From assembly GCF_007997015.1 (NCBI RefSeq), contig NZ_VOSM01000005.1, positions 248,001 to 312,000 on the forward strand: a DNA stretch of 64,000 nucleotides, given 5' to 3'. This stretch comes from Lujinxingia vulgaris (GTDB taxonomy: Bacteria > Myxococcota_A > Bradymonadia > Bradymonadales > Bradymonadaceae). Numbering within the stretch: position 1 is the stretch's first letter; each line of letters opens with the position of its first letter. Below the pieces are notes generated by a model. It was given only the letters and a program-made list of their open reading frames with translations, made no database searches and was not told where the DNA came from. Positions 44,480 to 56,923 of the stretch are shown piece after piece. Both the position numbers and the translations under genes were made by a program.

Positions 44480-44714
44480 GCTCCCCTCCTCTCAAGACCC
44501 ACCGCGGCCCGGACCACTCGCCGCGCTTTGAAAGCGCCGCCACAGGCGGCGCCCCATACCTCCATCGTCCATCATCAAGCTCTGCCCTCGCGCCTTTCGC
44601 CGCGCCGACAGATCGACACATCCACCATCAACCTCACCCGGCACCCCGTCGTCTGCAAAAGCGCGTCGCTGACATCGCCCCCCGGCAAACGCCGCGCCCC
44701 CTCCCGCTGAACGC

Positions 44715-47048
44715 TCACCCCCCGGCGGCCCGCAACCACCCGCCGGCCGCCTCGCTATGCGTCTCCAGCCCGGCCACTTCCTGCAAGATCGCCACATAAC
44801 GATCGATGACCGCCTCCACCGAAAACTGCTCCTCCACCCGGCGTCGGCCACGCCGGCCCATACGCACCCGCAGCTGCGGAGAGTCGATGAGCTCACGCAG
44901 CCCTTCCTCAAAGTCGTGTGGCGTATCGGCCAGCACCCCGGCGCGACTTCCCTCCAGGATCGTGCGGTTGGCCCCCACCGCCGAGGCCACCACCGGCACC
45001 CCGCAGGCCATATAGAGCAGAAGTTTAAAGCCGCATTTGCCCTTGGTGACCGCGTTCTCCGGAAGCGGCATGATCCCCACATCAAAACCCTGCAGCTCGG
45101 CCACCTCCCGCTCGGCCGACCAGGCCCGCTGCTCCACCCGCTCCACGCCCTTCAGGGGCAAAAACTCCCCGTTGGAGATCAGGCGCACCACCACATCCTC
45201 GCGCTCCTCCACCAGCCGCCTTAAGAGAGGGGCGGCCAGCTCCAGGCTCTTAAAGTTCGAGCGCGTGCCCATCCACCCCACCACCACCGGCCCCCCCGGG
45301 CGGTGGGCCGCCGGCCGAAATCGCCGCGTATCGACCACCGTGGGAATCACCGACGTGGGCACTCCGGCCGGCACATGGGCCCCGATATACTCATTGCCAC
45401 AGATCACATGCGCCACCGAGCGGCAGGCCTGCTCAAAAGCCCGCGCCCCTCGCTTATCTTCACCCCCATCGGGCCCTCGAAAGATCGCGTCATCCACATC
45501 GAAGACCGCCCGCGGGTTGCGCGCCGCGGCCAGCGCCTCCGGCGCCCCGCTGAAAGGAAGCGCCAGACGCTGCAAAAACACCACATCGTAATCGGCCGCC
45601 GAAAACGCCCAGGGCACCCGCTTCAAACTCTGCGCGAGCTTGATCACCCGGGCCGTCCCCCCGTCGCCCAGCCGATTGTAGCCCTCCCCGTAGGCCGCGC
45701 GCACCTCACAGCGAATACCCCGCGCCTCCAGATGCGGCACCAGCTGCTCGACCCGGTAACGCGAAGCCGGCACGGTCTTGCCCTCGGTCAAAAAAAGCAC
45801 TCTGAGCTGCTCACGCTGCCCCAGAAGCCGCTCGTAGATCCCGGCATAGCGCCTGACCCCCTCGCTTAAGTCGAAATGCGCCTGGGTCATCCAGCGCGCT
45901 TTAAGCGCGGTGTGCATACAGCGCTCCGACGAGGCGATCACCTCGGCGGCCCGGCGCAGCTCCGCCTCGCTCAAATCCTCGAGCACCACCCCGCTCTGCG
46001 CCCGCTCCACCCAGCGGCGCACCTCCCGGTTGCACCCCCACTGGATGGGGCGCACCCCGCTGGCGAAAAACTCCGCCAGCTTGGTGGGCATCGCCGCCCG
46101 GTGCGAGGGCGCCTCCTCACGTAACAACAACCCCCAGTCCATCAACGCAAGCCAGCTGGCCATCTCATCGTGGCGCGCGCTGGTGATCGTGTAGCGCGCC
46201 GGATCCAGGCGCGCTTTCTCCAGAATTGCCAGCAACGCCGGGGCCTGCCGTGTCAGACACAGCAGATGAGCATCGGGTCGACGCGCCAGCACCTGCTCAA
46301 AGAGGCGCACACTGGCCTCCACGCAGTACGCCTGACTCACCGCCCCGACCATGCCCACGACCAGCGCCCCGCGCAATCGCTCACGCACCGGCGCCGGTAC
46401 CACCCCGGCGTCGCCTGGCCCCCCCAGGCCAAACTCGCCATAGTCCACGCAGGTCGGGATCACCTCCACCTCCCGATCCACCGGCCATGGCCCAAACTTA
46501 CCCTGCTTGATCTCTTCGGCGGCCTCGGCTGTCAGGCTCACCACCGCCGCGCTCTGCTGATACAGATCCCGCTCCCAGGCCCGCGCAAGTTTCAGGCGCA
46601 GCGCGCCATCAAACCAGCGCCCCTGCTCCAGGCGCTCATCGACCCAGTAGCCGCGGATATCAAAGAGGTATCTCAGCCCCAGACTGCGCGCCACCGAGGC
46701 GGCCACATAGCTGCGGGCGTGCACCAGATCGACGGGCCCGGAAGCCTTGACCCCGCGCAACAACGCGCGCAGCCGCGCCACGTTGCGGGCGGCCGCCGCC
46801 GGCCCGCCGCTGCCATCATAATCGCCCCGCTCCCAGCCGATGCCCTCAGCGGCAAGCCTTCGCGCCAGCTCCTCTTCGCGCTCCCCGTCGCGCTCGGCCC
46901 GGTCGGCCCCCTTCTCCAGGCTCACCACCGTAAAGCGCCAGGCCCCGCGACCGGCCAGCGCCCGCACATAACGCAACACCTGGGAGGTGCCCAGAGGCTC
47001 CATCATCCCGTCGCTGCTCACATACACAATATGGCTGCGTTGACTCAC
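44715..47048 (-). CDS. Two GT4-type glycosyltransferases fused in one chain
   Basis: A 777-residue protein from a GTG at 47048 with GGGGGG upstream; another GTG at 47117 would add 23 residues. The first half (about 1-405), starting HIVYVSSDGMMEPLGTSQV, is a GT4-like fold with DIRGYWVDER and a C-terminal half KLAEFFASGVRPIQWG. The second half (about 412-777) starts LRVLFLTEGKTVPASRYRVE and ends with CGFKLLLYMACGVPVVAS, the donor-binding region of GT4 enzymes. Two linked transferases could add two successive sugars. Donors are unknown. It is upstream of rmlB on the same strand, with a 235-base gap. Confidence 0.85.
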   Translation of the reverse strand: MSQRSHIVYVSSDGMMEPLGTSQVLRYVRALAGRGAWRFTVVSLEKGADRAERDGEREEELARRLAAEGIGWERGDYDGSGGPAAAARNVARLRALLRGVKASGPVDLVHARSYVAASVARSLGLRYLFDIRGYWVDERLEQGRWFDGALRLKLARAWERDLYQQSAAVVSLTAEAAEEIKQGKFGPWPVDREVEVIPTCVDYGEFGLGGPGDAGVVPAPVRERLRGALVVGMVGAVSQAYCVEASVRLFEQVLARRPDAHLLCLTRQAPALLAILEKARLDPARYTITSARHDEMASWLALMDWGLLLREEAPSHRAAMPTKLAEFFASGVRPIQWGCNREVRRWVERAQSGVVLEDLSEAELRRAAEVIASSERCMHTALKARWMTQAHFDLSEGVRRYAGIYERLLGQREQLRVLFLTEGKTVPASRYRVEQLVPHLEARGIRCEVRAAYGEGYNRLGDGGTARVIKLAQSLKRVPWAFSAADYDVVFLQRLALPFSGAPEALAAARNPRAVFDVDDAIFRGPDGGEDKRGARAFEQACRSVAHVICGNEYIGAHVPAGVPTSVIPTVVDTRRFRPAAHRPGGPVVVGWMGTRSNFKSLELAAPLLRRLVEEREDVVVRLISNGEFLPLKGVERVEQRAWSAEREVAELQGFDVGIMPLPENAVTKGKCGFKLLLYMACGVPVVASAVGANRTILEGSRAGVLADTPHDFEEGLRELIDSPQLRVRMGRRGRRRVEEQFSVEAVIDRYVAILQEVAGLETHSEAAGGWLRAAGG

Positions 47049-47346
47049 CCGATACCCCCCACGCTTGGCTTCCCTGCCATCGCCTATCTGCGCCCGACCA
47101 CCCGCTCGCCAGGACACCCCTTAAGGCTCACGCCGACAGAAGACAACCCCTTGATTTATTTAGACAATCACCCCATCAACCCCTCATGGCGACACACCTA
47201 AAGGTGCGCACCCTTCCGCCGTCCGGCAAGCTCCCCACCTCAAAAACTCCGCCCCTTCGAAAACTCGCCACGGCCAACTTCTCGCCACCCTATCCGGTGC
47301 CTACCTTCCTCTGCATTGCCCGAACTGGCCCTGTGGGGGGGAATTC

Positions 47347-49338
47347 ATGCCACTGCTTCGACAGATCTGGTCGCTCTTCGACCCTCGTCAACGCCGACAA
47401 CTCCTCGGCCTTTTTCTGCTCATGCTCATCGGCGCCGGCTTTGAAGCCCTGGGCGTGGGCATCGTCATGCCCTTTATCTCGCTCATCAACGACCCGAGCG
47501 CTGCCTATGAGATCCCGCTGGCCGCAGACCTCCTGAACACCCTGGGCGTCACCACCGCCAACGGCGTGGTCATGGCCGCGGGCCTGGCCCTCTTATTGAC
47601 CTTCACCCTCAAAAACCTCTTTCTGGGCCTGATGTACCACCTCAAATTTCGTTTCGTCTTCGACAACCAGGTCCGCCTCTCTCGCCGCATCTTCGGCGCC
47701 TACCTCTACAGCCCCTACGCCTTCCATCTGCACCGCAACAGCGCCCAGCTTCTTCGTAACGTCAACGAAGAGGTGCGCTTGAGCTTTGTGCACGTGGTCA
47801 TTCCCCTGCTCACCCTGGCGGTCGAGCTGATGGTGGTCGGCGTCATTGCGCTCCTGCTGGCCGCCGTCGAGCCCCTGATCGCCCCGATTGCCATGCTCAG
47901 CTTCGGTCTTGTGAGCTACGGCTTCTACCGCTCGGTACGCCAGAAGTCGGCCGTGCTCGGCAAGGCCCAGCAGCACCACGCCGGTCAGATGATCCAGTGG
48001 GTCAACCAGGGCCTGGGCGGCGTCAAAGAAGCCCAACTCCTGGGCGTGCAGGACTTTTTCCTCAACACCTACACCGAACACAGCACCCGCTACGCCCGCG
48101 CGATGCGCTTTCACTCCTTCATCAAAGAGATCCCCCGCCATGTCATCGAGACGATGGGGCTGGGCGGCATGATCCTGGTGGTGCTCCTGCTCATCGCCCG
48201 CGGCCAGCCGCTGACCCAGATTTTGCCGGTGCTCGGCCTCTTCGCCATGGCCGCGGTGCGCATGATGCCCTCGCTCACCCGCATCATCGCCGCGCTCACC
48301 AGCATCCGCCACTTCCGCCCCAGCGTCGATGTGATCGCCACCGACCTCGAAGCCCTGCGCTCCGGCGAGTTGGCGGAGATCGCCAGGTCCGCCGCGTCGC
48401 ACACCCCTTCCACCCTCAACGCGCAAGATGTTGAATTCACTGAAAAATCCGACACACCCAGCGCCGAGCAAAGCCCGCTAACCCTCGCCAGCGCCGCCGC
48501 CTCGCCAGACGCCGAGGCCCACCGCCAGGCGCTGGCCAACGCGCGCCAGCACCCGCGCCCCCTGGAGCGCGAGCTGCGCCTGCACCACGTCAGCTACACC
48601 TACCCGCAGAGCACAACGCCCTCGCTGCACGAGATCGACCTGCGCATTGAGCGCGGCCAGTCCGTGGCTTTTGTCGGCCCTTCCGGCGCCGGCAAAACCA
48701 CCTGCGTCGATCTCATCCTGGGGCTCCTGCCGCCGGACCTGGGCCAGATCCTCGTCGACGGCCAGAACATCCACGCCGAGCTCGCCAGCTGGCAGGCCAG
48801 CCTGGGCTACATCGCCCAGCCCGTCTACCTGATGGACGACACCATCCGCCGCAACATCGCCTTCGGCCTGCCCGACGCCACCGTCAACGACGAGGAGGTC
48901 TGGCGCGCCCTCGAAGACGCGCGCCTGGCCAGCACCATCGCCGCCCTGCCCCACGGCCTGGACACCGAGATCGGTGAAGGCGGCGTGCGCCTCTCCGGCG
49001 GTCAACGCCAGCGCTTAGGCATCGCTCGCGCCCTCTACCGCCGCCCCGATCTCCTGGTGCTCGACGAGGCAACAAGCGCCCTCGACAACACCACCGAGCG
49101 CGAGATCACCCGCGCCATCGAGCGCCTCTCCGGGCGCATCACGCTGATCATCATCGCCCACCGCCTGAGCACCGTCCGCCACTGCGATCGCCTCTTTGTC
49201 CTCGATCAGGGCCGGCTCATCGATCAGGGTACCTACGACGAGCTCGCCAGCCGCTGCCCCACCTTCCAGCAGATGGTCCAGGCCGCCGAGATGCCGCCTT
49301 CCAGCCTGCCCGGAGCACGCCAGCTGAGGTTAAAATGA
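47347..49338 (+). CDS. ABC transporter, fused permease and ATPase (PglK/MsbA-like flippase)
   Basis: A 663-residue half transporter. Six membrane helices (about 15-320) begin with LIGAGFEALGVGIVMPFISL, a PglK-family feature. A polar linker of some 80 residues (Ser, Ala, Pro, Glu-rich) precedes the ATPase, longer than usual. The ATPase has Walker A VGPSGAGKTT, signature LSGGQRQRLGIARAL, Walker B LLVLDEATSALDN and a switch His in IIIAHRLSTV. It likely dimerises and flips a lipid-linked oligosaccharide across the inner membrane. The next gene overlaps its stop by four bases. Confidence 0.9.
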   Translation: MPLLRQIWSLFDPRQRRQLLGLFLLMLIGAGFEALGVGIVMPFISLINDPSAAYEIPLAADLLNTLGVTTANGVVMAAGLALLLTFTLKNLFLGLMYHLKFRFVFDNQVRLSRRIFGAYLYSPYAFHLHRNSAQLLRNVNEEVRLSFVHVVIPLLTLAVELMVVGVIALLLAAVEPLIAPIAMLSFGLVSYGFYRSVRQKSAVLGKAQQHHAGQMIQWVNQGLGGVKEAQLLGVQDFFLNTYTEHSTRYARAMRFHSFIKEIPRHVIETMGLGGMILVVLLLIARGQPLTQILPVLGLFAMAAVRMMPSLTRIIAALTSIRHFRPSVDVIATDLEALRSGELAEIARSAASHTPSTLNAQDVEFTEKSDTPSAEQSPLTLASAAASPDAEAHRQALANARQHPRPLERELRLHHVSYTYPQSTTPSLHEIDLRIERGQSVAFVGPSGAGKTTCVDLILGLLPPDLGQILVDGQNIHAELASWQASLGYIAQPVYLMDDTIRRNIAFGLPDATVNDEEVWRALEDARLASTIAALPHGLDTEIGEGGVRLSGGQRQRLGIARALYRRPDLLVLDEATSALDNTTEREITRAIERLSGRITLIIIAHRLSTVRHCDRLFVLDQGRLIDQGTYDELASRCPTFQQMVQAAEMPPSSLPGARQLRLK

Positions 49339-50753
49339 GCGCGCCCATTCCCATTCTTTTCCCGGTCGAGACCATCAACCGCGAGCTCGACTTTCGCCTG
49401 GCGATGGCGGTGCAGGCCGCCCGCGCCCATAACCGCGTCTACATCGGCCAGCACGAGACGCTGATGCGCCTGTGCCGCCTGCTCGACCATGGCGTCTATT
49501 TTGGCAAAAATGCCATCCGACCTCATTTCCCCGACCGCCTCGACGATTATAACCTCCTGAAATCACGCGACTTTCGCTTCATTCACCTCGACACCGAGGG
49601 GGCGGTCTACCCGGGCTCCGAAGATCGCTGGCGCGAGGTGCTGCACAGCCGCATCGATCCGCGCCACCTGGCCGCAGACGACTACCTGCTGACCTGGGGC
49701 GACTTTCAGCGCGACACATACCGGGCGCGCGCCCCCCACCTGGCCGAGCATATCCAGACCACCGGCCACCCCGGATTTGATCTCTACCTGCCCCGCTGGC
49801 GCCCTTATTTTGAGGCCGACACCGCGCGCCAGCGCCATCGCTACGGCGACTTCATCCTGATCAACACCAACCTGGCGCGCACCAACAACCGCATGGGCCG
49901 CGATTTTGTGTTCAGCGCCTACAACGGCTTCGATCCCGAGTGCTCGGCCAGCCGCCGCCGCACCATCGAGAGCTGGGCGCGCCAGACCGAGCAGCTCAGC
50001 CGCTTTGTGCGCCTGGTTCACGAGCTCAGCCTGCGTTTTCGCCACCAGCCCATCGTGCTGCGTCCCCACCCCTCCGAAGATCCGGCGCTCTACGAGCGCA
50101 TCTTCGCCGGGCTGCCCCACGTGCATGTGCTCCACGAGGGCTCGGTGGCCCCCTGGCTGCTGGCTGCCCGCTGCGTGATCCACGACGGCTGCACCACCGG
50201 CCTGGAAGCCCACCTGGCCGGCCGCCCCGTCATCAACTTCAACCCCGGAGAACTCGCCGGCACCGAGCCCCTCTTTTTACCCAACCTCTTCGGGCAGCGC
50301 TGCGCCAGCATCGACGAGGTCCTCGACGCGGTCGCCTCATTGACCCGTCGCCCACCCGAGCCCCGGCGGTCGCTCCCTGATAACGCGCCACCGGTGGCCG
50401 CGCCTGACGATCCCCGCGCGCTGGCCCTTTTGCATAACTTCCGCGCCGAGGCCCTGCCCCTCTCCCTGGACATCCTCCACGAAGCCCAGCGCGGCCTGCG
50501 CCCCGCGCGCCAGCCTTCCGACGCGCTGATCCTGGCCGAAGAGCTCGCCAGCCGCGCCGTCGAGGCCACCAAATCGCTGGCGCGCCCCCTCTCCCCTCGC
50601 CATCGCGTGGCCAACGCCTACGCCCGCGGCAAGTTCCCGGGCTTTGAGCCTCGCGACATCGCCCGCCGACTGGCCCGCATCCAGGCCCTGGTCGGCCGCT
50701 CGGTGACCCACCGCGTCGTCAGCCCGGGCCTCATCATTTTGGAGACCCGTTGA
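49335..50753 (+). CDS. Surface carbohydrate biosynthesis protein
   Basis: A 472-residue cytoplasmic protein. The start PILFPVETINRELDFRLAMA, the middle TGHPGFDLYLPRW, LRPHPSED and IHDGCTTGLEAHLAGRPVI match proteins annotated as surface carbohydrate biosynthesis proteins. The C-terminal region resembles the UDP-sugar or CDP-polyol transferase GT-B fold (RPHP and the DGCTTGLE loop). The exact transfer reaction is not known. Its ATG overlaps the flippase stop (ATGA), which indicates one transcript and a linked role. Confidence 0.8.
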   Translation: MSAPIPILFPVETINRELDFRLAMAVQAARAHNRVYIGQHETLMRLCRLLDHGVYFGKNAIRPHFPDRLDDYNLLKSRDFRFIHLDTEGAVYPGSEDRWREVLHSRIDPRHLAADDYLLTWGDFQRDTYRARAPHLAEHIQTTGHPGFDLYLPRWRPYFEADTARQRHRYGDFILINTNLARTNNRMGRDFVFSAYNGFDPECSASRRRTIESWARQTEQLSRFVRLVHELSLRFRHQPIVLRPHPSEDPALYERIFAGLPHVHVLHEGSVAPWLLAARCVIHDGCTTGLEAHLAGRPVINFNPGELAGTEPLFLPNLFGQRCASIDEVLDAVASLTRRPPEPRRSLPDNAPPVAAPDDPRALALLHNFRAEALPLSLDILHEAQRGLRPARQPSDALILAEELASRAVEATKSLARPLSPRHRVANAYARGKFPGFEPRDIARRLARIQALVGRSVTHRVVSPGLIILETR

Positions 50754-50765
50754 CCGTCGCCGCCA

Positions 50766-53369
<2,604 letters not shown>

Positions 53370-53545
53370 CGATACAACCTCTCTGCGCTCCCGGCTCCGG
53401 GGGCTCGGGCAAACTTTGCCTCGCCAGGGCTCCGCTAAGGGAGGGTGGCGAGGCCGGGGTAGTGCGTGGCTCTCAGGTGCTGCAAGCTTACGTGCGCGCG
53501 CCGCCGAAGGAAAGATTTTTCCCTCACCACGGCGCGCGCCTCGCC

Positions 53546-55180
53546 TCAAAGATAGTCGAGCTGGGGAAGCCCCATCTTAAAGCGCAGGTAATCAATGGCG
53601 CGGGCGGGCTTGAAGATCAGCGGCTCCTCCAGCTCATAAAGACGGCAAAGCCCCAGCACCCAGCCCTCCCGGCCCAGGATCCCGTTGACCGCACGCCGCG
53701 CCGCCTCATTGGCCGACTCCATCGTCGCCAGGTCGGTGTTCGTGCGCACGTAATCGCTCGCCAGAAAGAGGTTCTCGATCTGCGAGGCGGCCTCCGGCCG
53801 GTAGCGCAGCGAGCCAACCGTATTCAGCAAAAGCGGCTCGGTGTTCTTCGTCGGCTGCCCCGGCTGAATGTCGATGGTCGGCGAGAGGAACCACTCGATG
53901 ACGTCGGCCGGATCCAGGTAGATGGTGCCCGTGTCGTTGAGACGGCTTGTGATCTGCGCCCAGACCTCCTCCTTGATCTCCTCGGCGGTGCAATCGCGCG
54001 CGGCCTTGCCGTAAATCACCCCGGGGGTGTTCCAGTCCGAGATGCAGATCGACAAAATCCCCTCAAGATCCCCGTTGCCGTACTCATCGAGGTCGATGTC
54101 CTCCCAGAAGTTCTGCGAGAAGATCGAGGTCAGCGCCCAGGGGCTGTCCACATAGAGGATATGCCCGTGGTTCAGCGAGATATCCTTGTTCAAAAAGAAC
54201 AAGATCCCGTTCATCCACCCCGTCTGCAGCTGGTCGAGCGTGGCGAGCATCGGATCTTTCTGCCCCATCTCCGGCGTTACCTTCTGAGCCATCACCTCCA
54301 CCGGCAGCGCGCTCACGTAGTAGTCGGCCTCCACCTTAAAGGTGTCGCCGCCCTGGGTGATGTTCACCCCGCTGATACGCCCGCTGGCCTCATCAAACTC
54401 AAAGGAGTCCACGCTGGCCTCCTTATGGAAGTTCACGCCGAGCTGGGTCAGATACGCCTCCCACGGGTCGATCCACACCCGGGTGGTGGGCCCGTTGAGG
54501 ATGCTGTCGACATGCAGCCAGGGCTGCAAAATACCCAGCATCAGCTGCACGTAGATGCGCGCCACGGTGCGCGAGCTCGAGATCTCGGCCTGCATCGCCA
54601 CCAGGTCGCGGGTCAGCCCCACGGCCAGAAAGTCCACGTATTCGTCGGACTTGCCGTCGGCCTCCACAAAATCCCACCAGGTGATGTCGTCGTACTCGGT
54701 GTTGCGCCGCTCGGTGCAGGCCGTCAAAAACTGCAGCACTTTGCGCGCAAAGAAGAGCATCTCGCTGCGCGGGATATTCGCCTCATTCTTCACAATGAGG
54801 CGGTAGAGCATCTCCCAGTCATCCAGCCGCTCGGGCAAATAGAGCGGAAAGGAAATCTCCGTCATTCCCTCGCGCGCCGCCATCACGTGCGTGGTCTCAA
54901 TGAGGTTATCGTACACCCCGCGACGGTTGGTGCCGTAGGGGATGCGCTTCATCGTATCGAAGGTGTGTCTGTAAAAGCTCGGAAAGAAGCGAAAGCCGTG
55001 CTCCCCCGGCAGCGGCTTTCGCCCCCCGCTGGCCGAGCCCGGCACCGGAATGCTGCGGGCCTTGCCGCCCAGCACATCGAGCCGCTCGTAGACCTCCACA
55101 TCAAAACCGCGCTCAGCGAGCTCCTGAGCCGCGCTCATCCCACCGACACCACCACCGAGGATCACAACCTTCTTCGACAT
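53546..55180 (-). CDS. FAD-dependent desaturase/amine-oxidase-like protein
   Basis: A 544-residue flavoprotein. The dinucleotide fold is KVVILGGGVGGMSAAQELAE followed by VEVYERLDVLGGKARSIPV, the signature of the phytoene desaturase, hydroxysqualene dehydroxylase and amine oxidase group. HGFRFFPSFYRH follows. The C-terminal FAD region is NLFLASDYVRTNTDLATMESANEAARRAV. A lipid or isoprenoid substrate is likely; which one is not clear. No other carotenoid or hopanoid genes are visible. It is 176 bases upstream of the kinase gene on the same strand. Confidence 0.83.
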   Translation of the reverse strand: MSKKVVILGGGVGGMSAAQELAERGFDVEVYERLDVLGGKARSIPVPGSASGGRKPLPGEHGFRFFPSFYRHTFDTMKRIPYGTNRRGVYDNLIETTHVMAAREGMTEISFPLYLPERLDDWEMLYRLIVKNEANIPRSEMLFFARKVLQFLTACTERRNTEYDDITWWDFVEADGKSDEYVDFLAVGLTRDLVAMQAEISSSRTVARIYVQLMLGILQPWLHVDSILNGPTTRVWIDPWEAYLTQLGVNFHKEASVDSFEFDEASGRISGVNITQGGDTFKVEADYYVSALPVEVMAQKVTPEMGQKDPMLATLDQLQTGWMNGILFFLNKDISLNHGHILYVDSPWALTSIFSQNFWEDIDLDEYGNGDLEGILSICISDWNTPGVIYGKAARDCTAEEIKEEVWAQITSRLNDTGTIYLDPADVIEWFLSPTIDIQPGQPTKNTEPLLLNTVGSLRYRPEAASQIENLFLASDYVRTNTDLATMESANEAARRAVNGILGREGWVLGLCRLYELEEPLIFKPARAIDYLRFKMGLPQLDYL

Positions 55181-55334
55181 CGTCTGCCCGTCCGCAACTA
55201 CCAGGGTTGACCACCACGCACGACCGGCCGGCGTTAAACCGACGAAAAAGCGCCGCGCGTTTCCAGCTCCTTCACGAGTGCGCAGACTTTAGCCCCCTCA
55301 CCCGAGTGGGGCAATAAAGGTTTTTTACAAGTGG

Positions 55335-55575
55335 GTGACGAGGCGCCCGCTGGAGGCGCCCGGGTTCGCGGTGTGGGGTGATGCGTTCGGGCGTTTGGGG
55401 GTCCGCTTTGGGGTTAGGTGGTTGGGTGGTTGTGTGGTTGTGGGGCGCCGGGGTTTGCGGTGTGGGGCGATTCGTGCGGGCGTTGGGAGGGGCGCGGGTT
55501 GTGGTTGAGTGGTTATGTGGTTGTGGGGTTGCGGGGCGCCCGGGTTTGCGGTGTGGGGCGATTCGTGCGGGCGTC
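55335..55575 (-). repeat. 91-bp repeat, cluster A (about 3 units)
   Basis: On the plus strand the marker CGATTCGTG occurs at 55468 and 55559, exactly 91 bases apart, with a degenerate copy near 55379. Units are G/T-rich (GTGGTTGTGGGGCGCC and GGGTTTGCGGTGTGGGG) and about 75 percent alike by eye. They are reverse-complement relatives of cluster B. Confidence 0.8.
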
Positions 55576-55639
55576 TGGTGGTTCGCCCTTTGGAGTTCGG
55601 TCATCACGCGGATGGGATGAGTGCGCATCACGCTCACTC

Positions 55640-56159
55640 CGGCACCGAACATTTTACGACAAGCCAGAGTCTGGAGATCTGCGACGCATAGGGCTGAACG
55701 TGGATCAGATACCGTGTAGATCGCCAAATCACTCGGCCCGGTCTCCAGAGACTGCTTGCCAGCGCCGGGGCGAGCAACGTCGGCCATGATGACCTCCCCG
55801 TCGCGGGACAGCTCGATCGAGGCCGGCTCCCCGGTCCAGTTGTGGTGAAACGCCGTCACAATCTGCCCGGCCTGCCCCGTAACCCGCGCGCGCATCTGCT
55901 CCCCGAGCTCAAAAGCGCTCAGCGAATAGCGCTGATGCGGTACCACCCGTAGTGGTTGACGTGGGTCGCGGAGTCGATATGCGCGTACGCCCCCGTAGCA
56001 GGATCGACCAGGCTTTGAAGGGTCGGCGCGTAGCGAACCGGCGTCGTATCGACCTGAAAAGTAGGTTCGCTTGCAAGCAGCTCGCCCCGCGCCAGCTCAC
56101 GCGCCGCGGCCCCGCATCTCGTTGTTCACCAGAAGCTCAGGATGCCACGCCGGCGCCGA
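55640..56159 (-). pseudogene. Frameshifted remnant of an unidentified gene
   Basis: Minus-strand coding-like sequence continues across frames. It reads WHPELLVNNEMRGRGA (to 56100), then in another frame RELARGELLASEPTF and SATHVNHYGWYR (to about 55940), then HQRYSLSAFELGEQ and TAFHHNWTGEPASIELSRDG. The pieces join smoothly if two single-base shifts are undone near 56100 and 55940. The 5' part is missing and the 3' end runs into repeats. I do not recognise the parent family. Confidence 0.6.
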
Positions 56160-56487
56160 AAGTACCAGAACCTACCCATTTTGGGTGATCCACACCCTCC
56201 AAAACAAGACCCGGTCTTGTCTCCGAGCGCCGCTAAGCCTCCGAAACAAGAGCCCCTCCGGCCCCGGAGGGTGTCCGACATCCCTGCGCCCCAAGGCCCC
56301 TCCTGTCAGCCAGGATGTCCGACACCCCCTTCCCCCGAAGCTCCCATACCCCCTTCGTATGAAGAACTCGCCCCCCTGCCCTCCCACCTGCCCCTCCCGA
56401 GCCTCGCCAGGGCTCCAGCGCCACCCCACGGGCCTTTTCTGAGCTTCGCCAGGGCGAAAATGCCGCCCGGCCTACCGCCGAGGAGCC

Positions 56488-56766
56488 GGGTCACCTCCCC
56501 CACGGCGCGCTCCCGCAACGCCTTCCGACCCGGGTCACCTCCCCCACGGCGCGCTCCCGCAACGCCTTCCGACCCGGGTCACCTCCCCCACGGCGCGCTC
56601 CCGCAACGCCTTCCGACCCGGGTCACCTCCCCCACGGCGCGCTCCCGCAACGCCTTCCGACCCGGGTCACCTCCCCCACGGCGCGCTCCCGCAACGCCTT
56701 CCGACCCGGGTCACCTCCCCCACGGCGCGCTCCCGCAACGCCTTCCGACCCGGGTCACCTCCCCCC
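56488..56766. repeat. 44-bp tandem repeat (six units plus a partial)
   Basis: GGGTCACC recurs at 56488, 56532, 56576, 56620, 56664, 56708 and 56752, a constant period of 44. The units look identical. Each starts GGGTC and ends GACCC, so every junction is the palindrome GACCCGGGTC. Since 44 is not a multiple of three, the reading frame rotates and no repeat protein is expected. Confidence 0.95.
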
Positions 56767-56768
56767 CC

Positions 56769-56900
56769 TCTCGATCTCGTACTCGTACTGGTGCTCGTAC
56801 TGGTACTCGTGCTCGTGCTGGTACTCGTGCTCGTACTGGTACTCGATCTCGTACTGGTACTCGTGCTCGTTCTCGATCTCGGACTCGATCTCGATCTCGA
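56769..56900. repeat. Hexanucleotide tract
   Basis: About 22 imperfect hexamers of the form CTCGTN, CTGGTN and CTCGAT. In one plus frame this would read Leu-Val repeats and in one minus frame Ser-Thr repeats, but no flanking gene uses either. It abuts the 44-bp array. Confidence 0.9.
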
Positions 56901-56923
56901 ACCCGCACGCCACCGGCCGCCCT

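Noticed and set aside
56488..56766. Regular repeats that might be a CRISPR array
   Set aside because: The units are directly adjacent, without unique spacers, and no cas genes are in the window.
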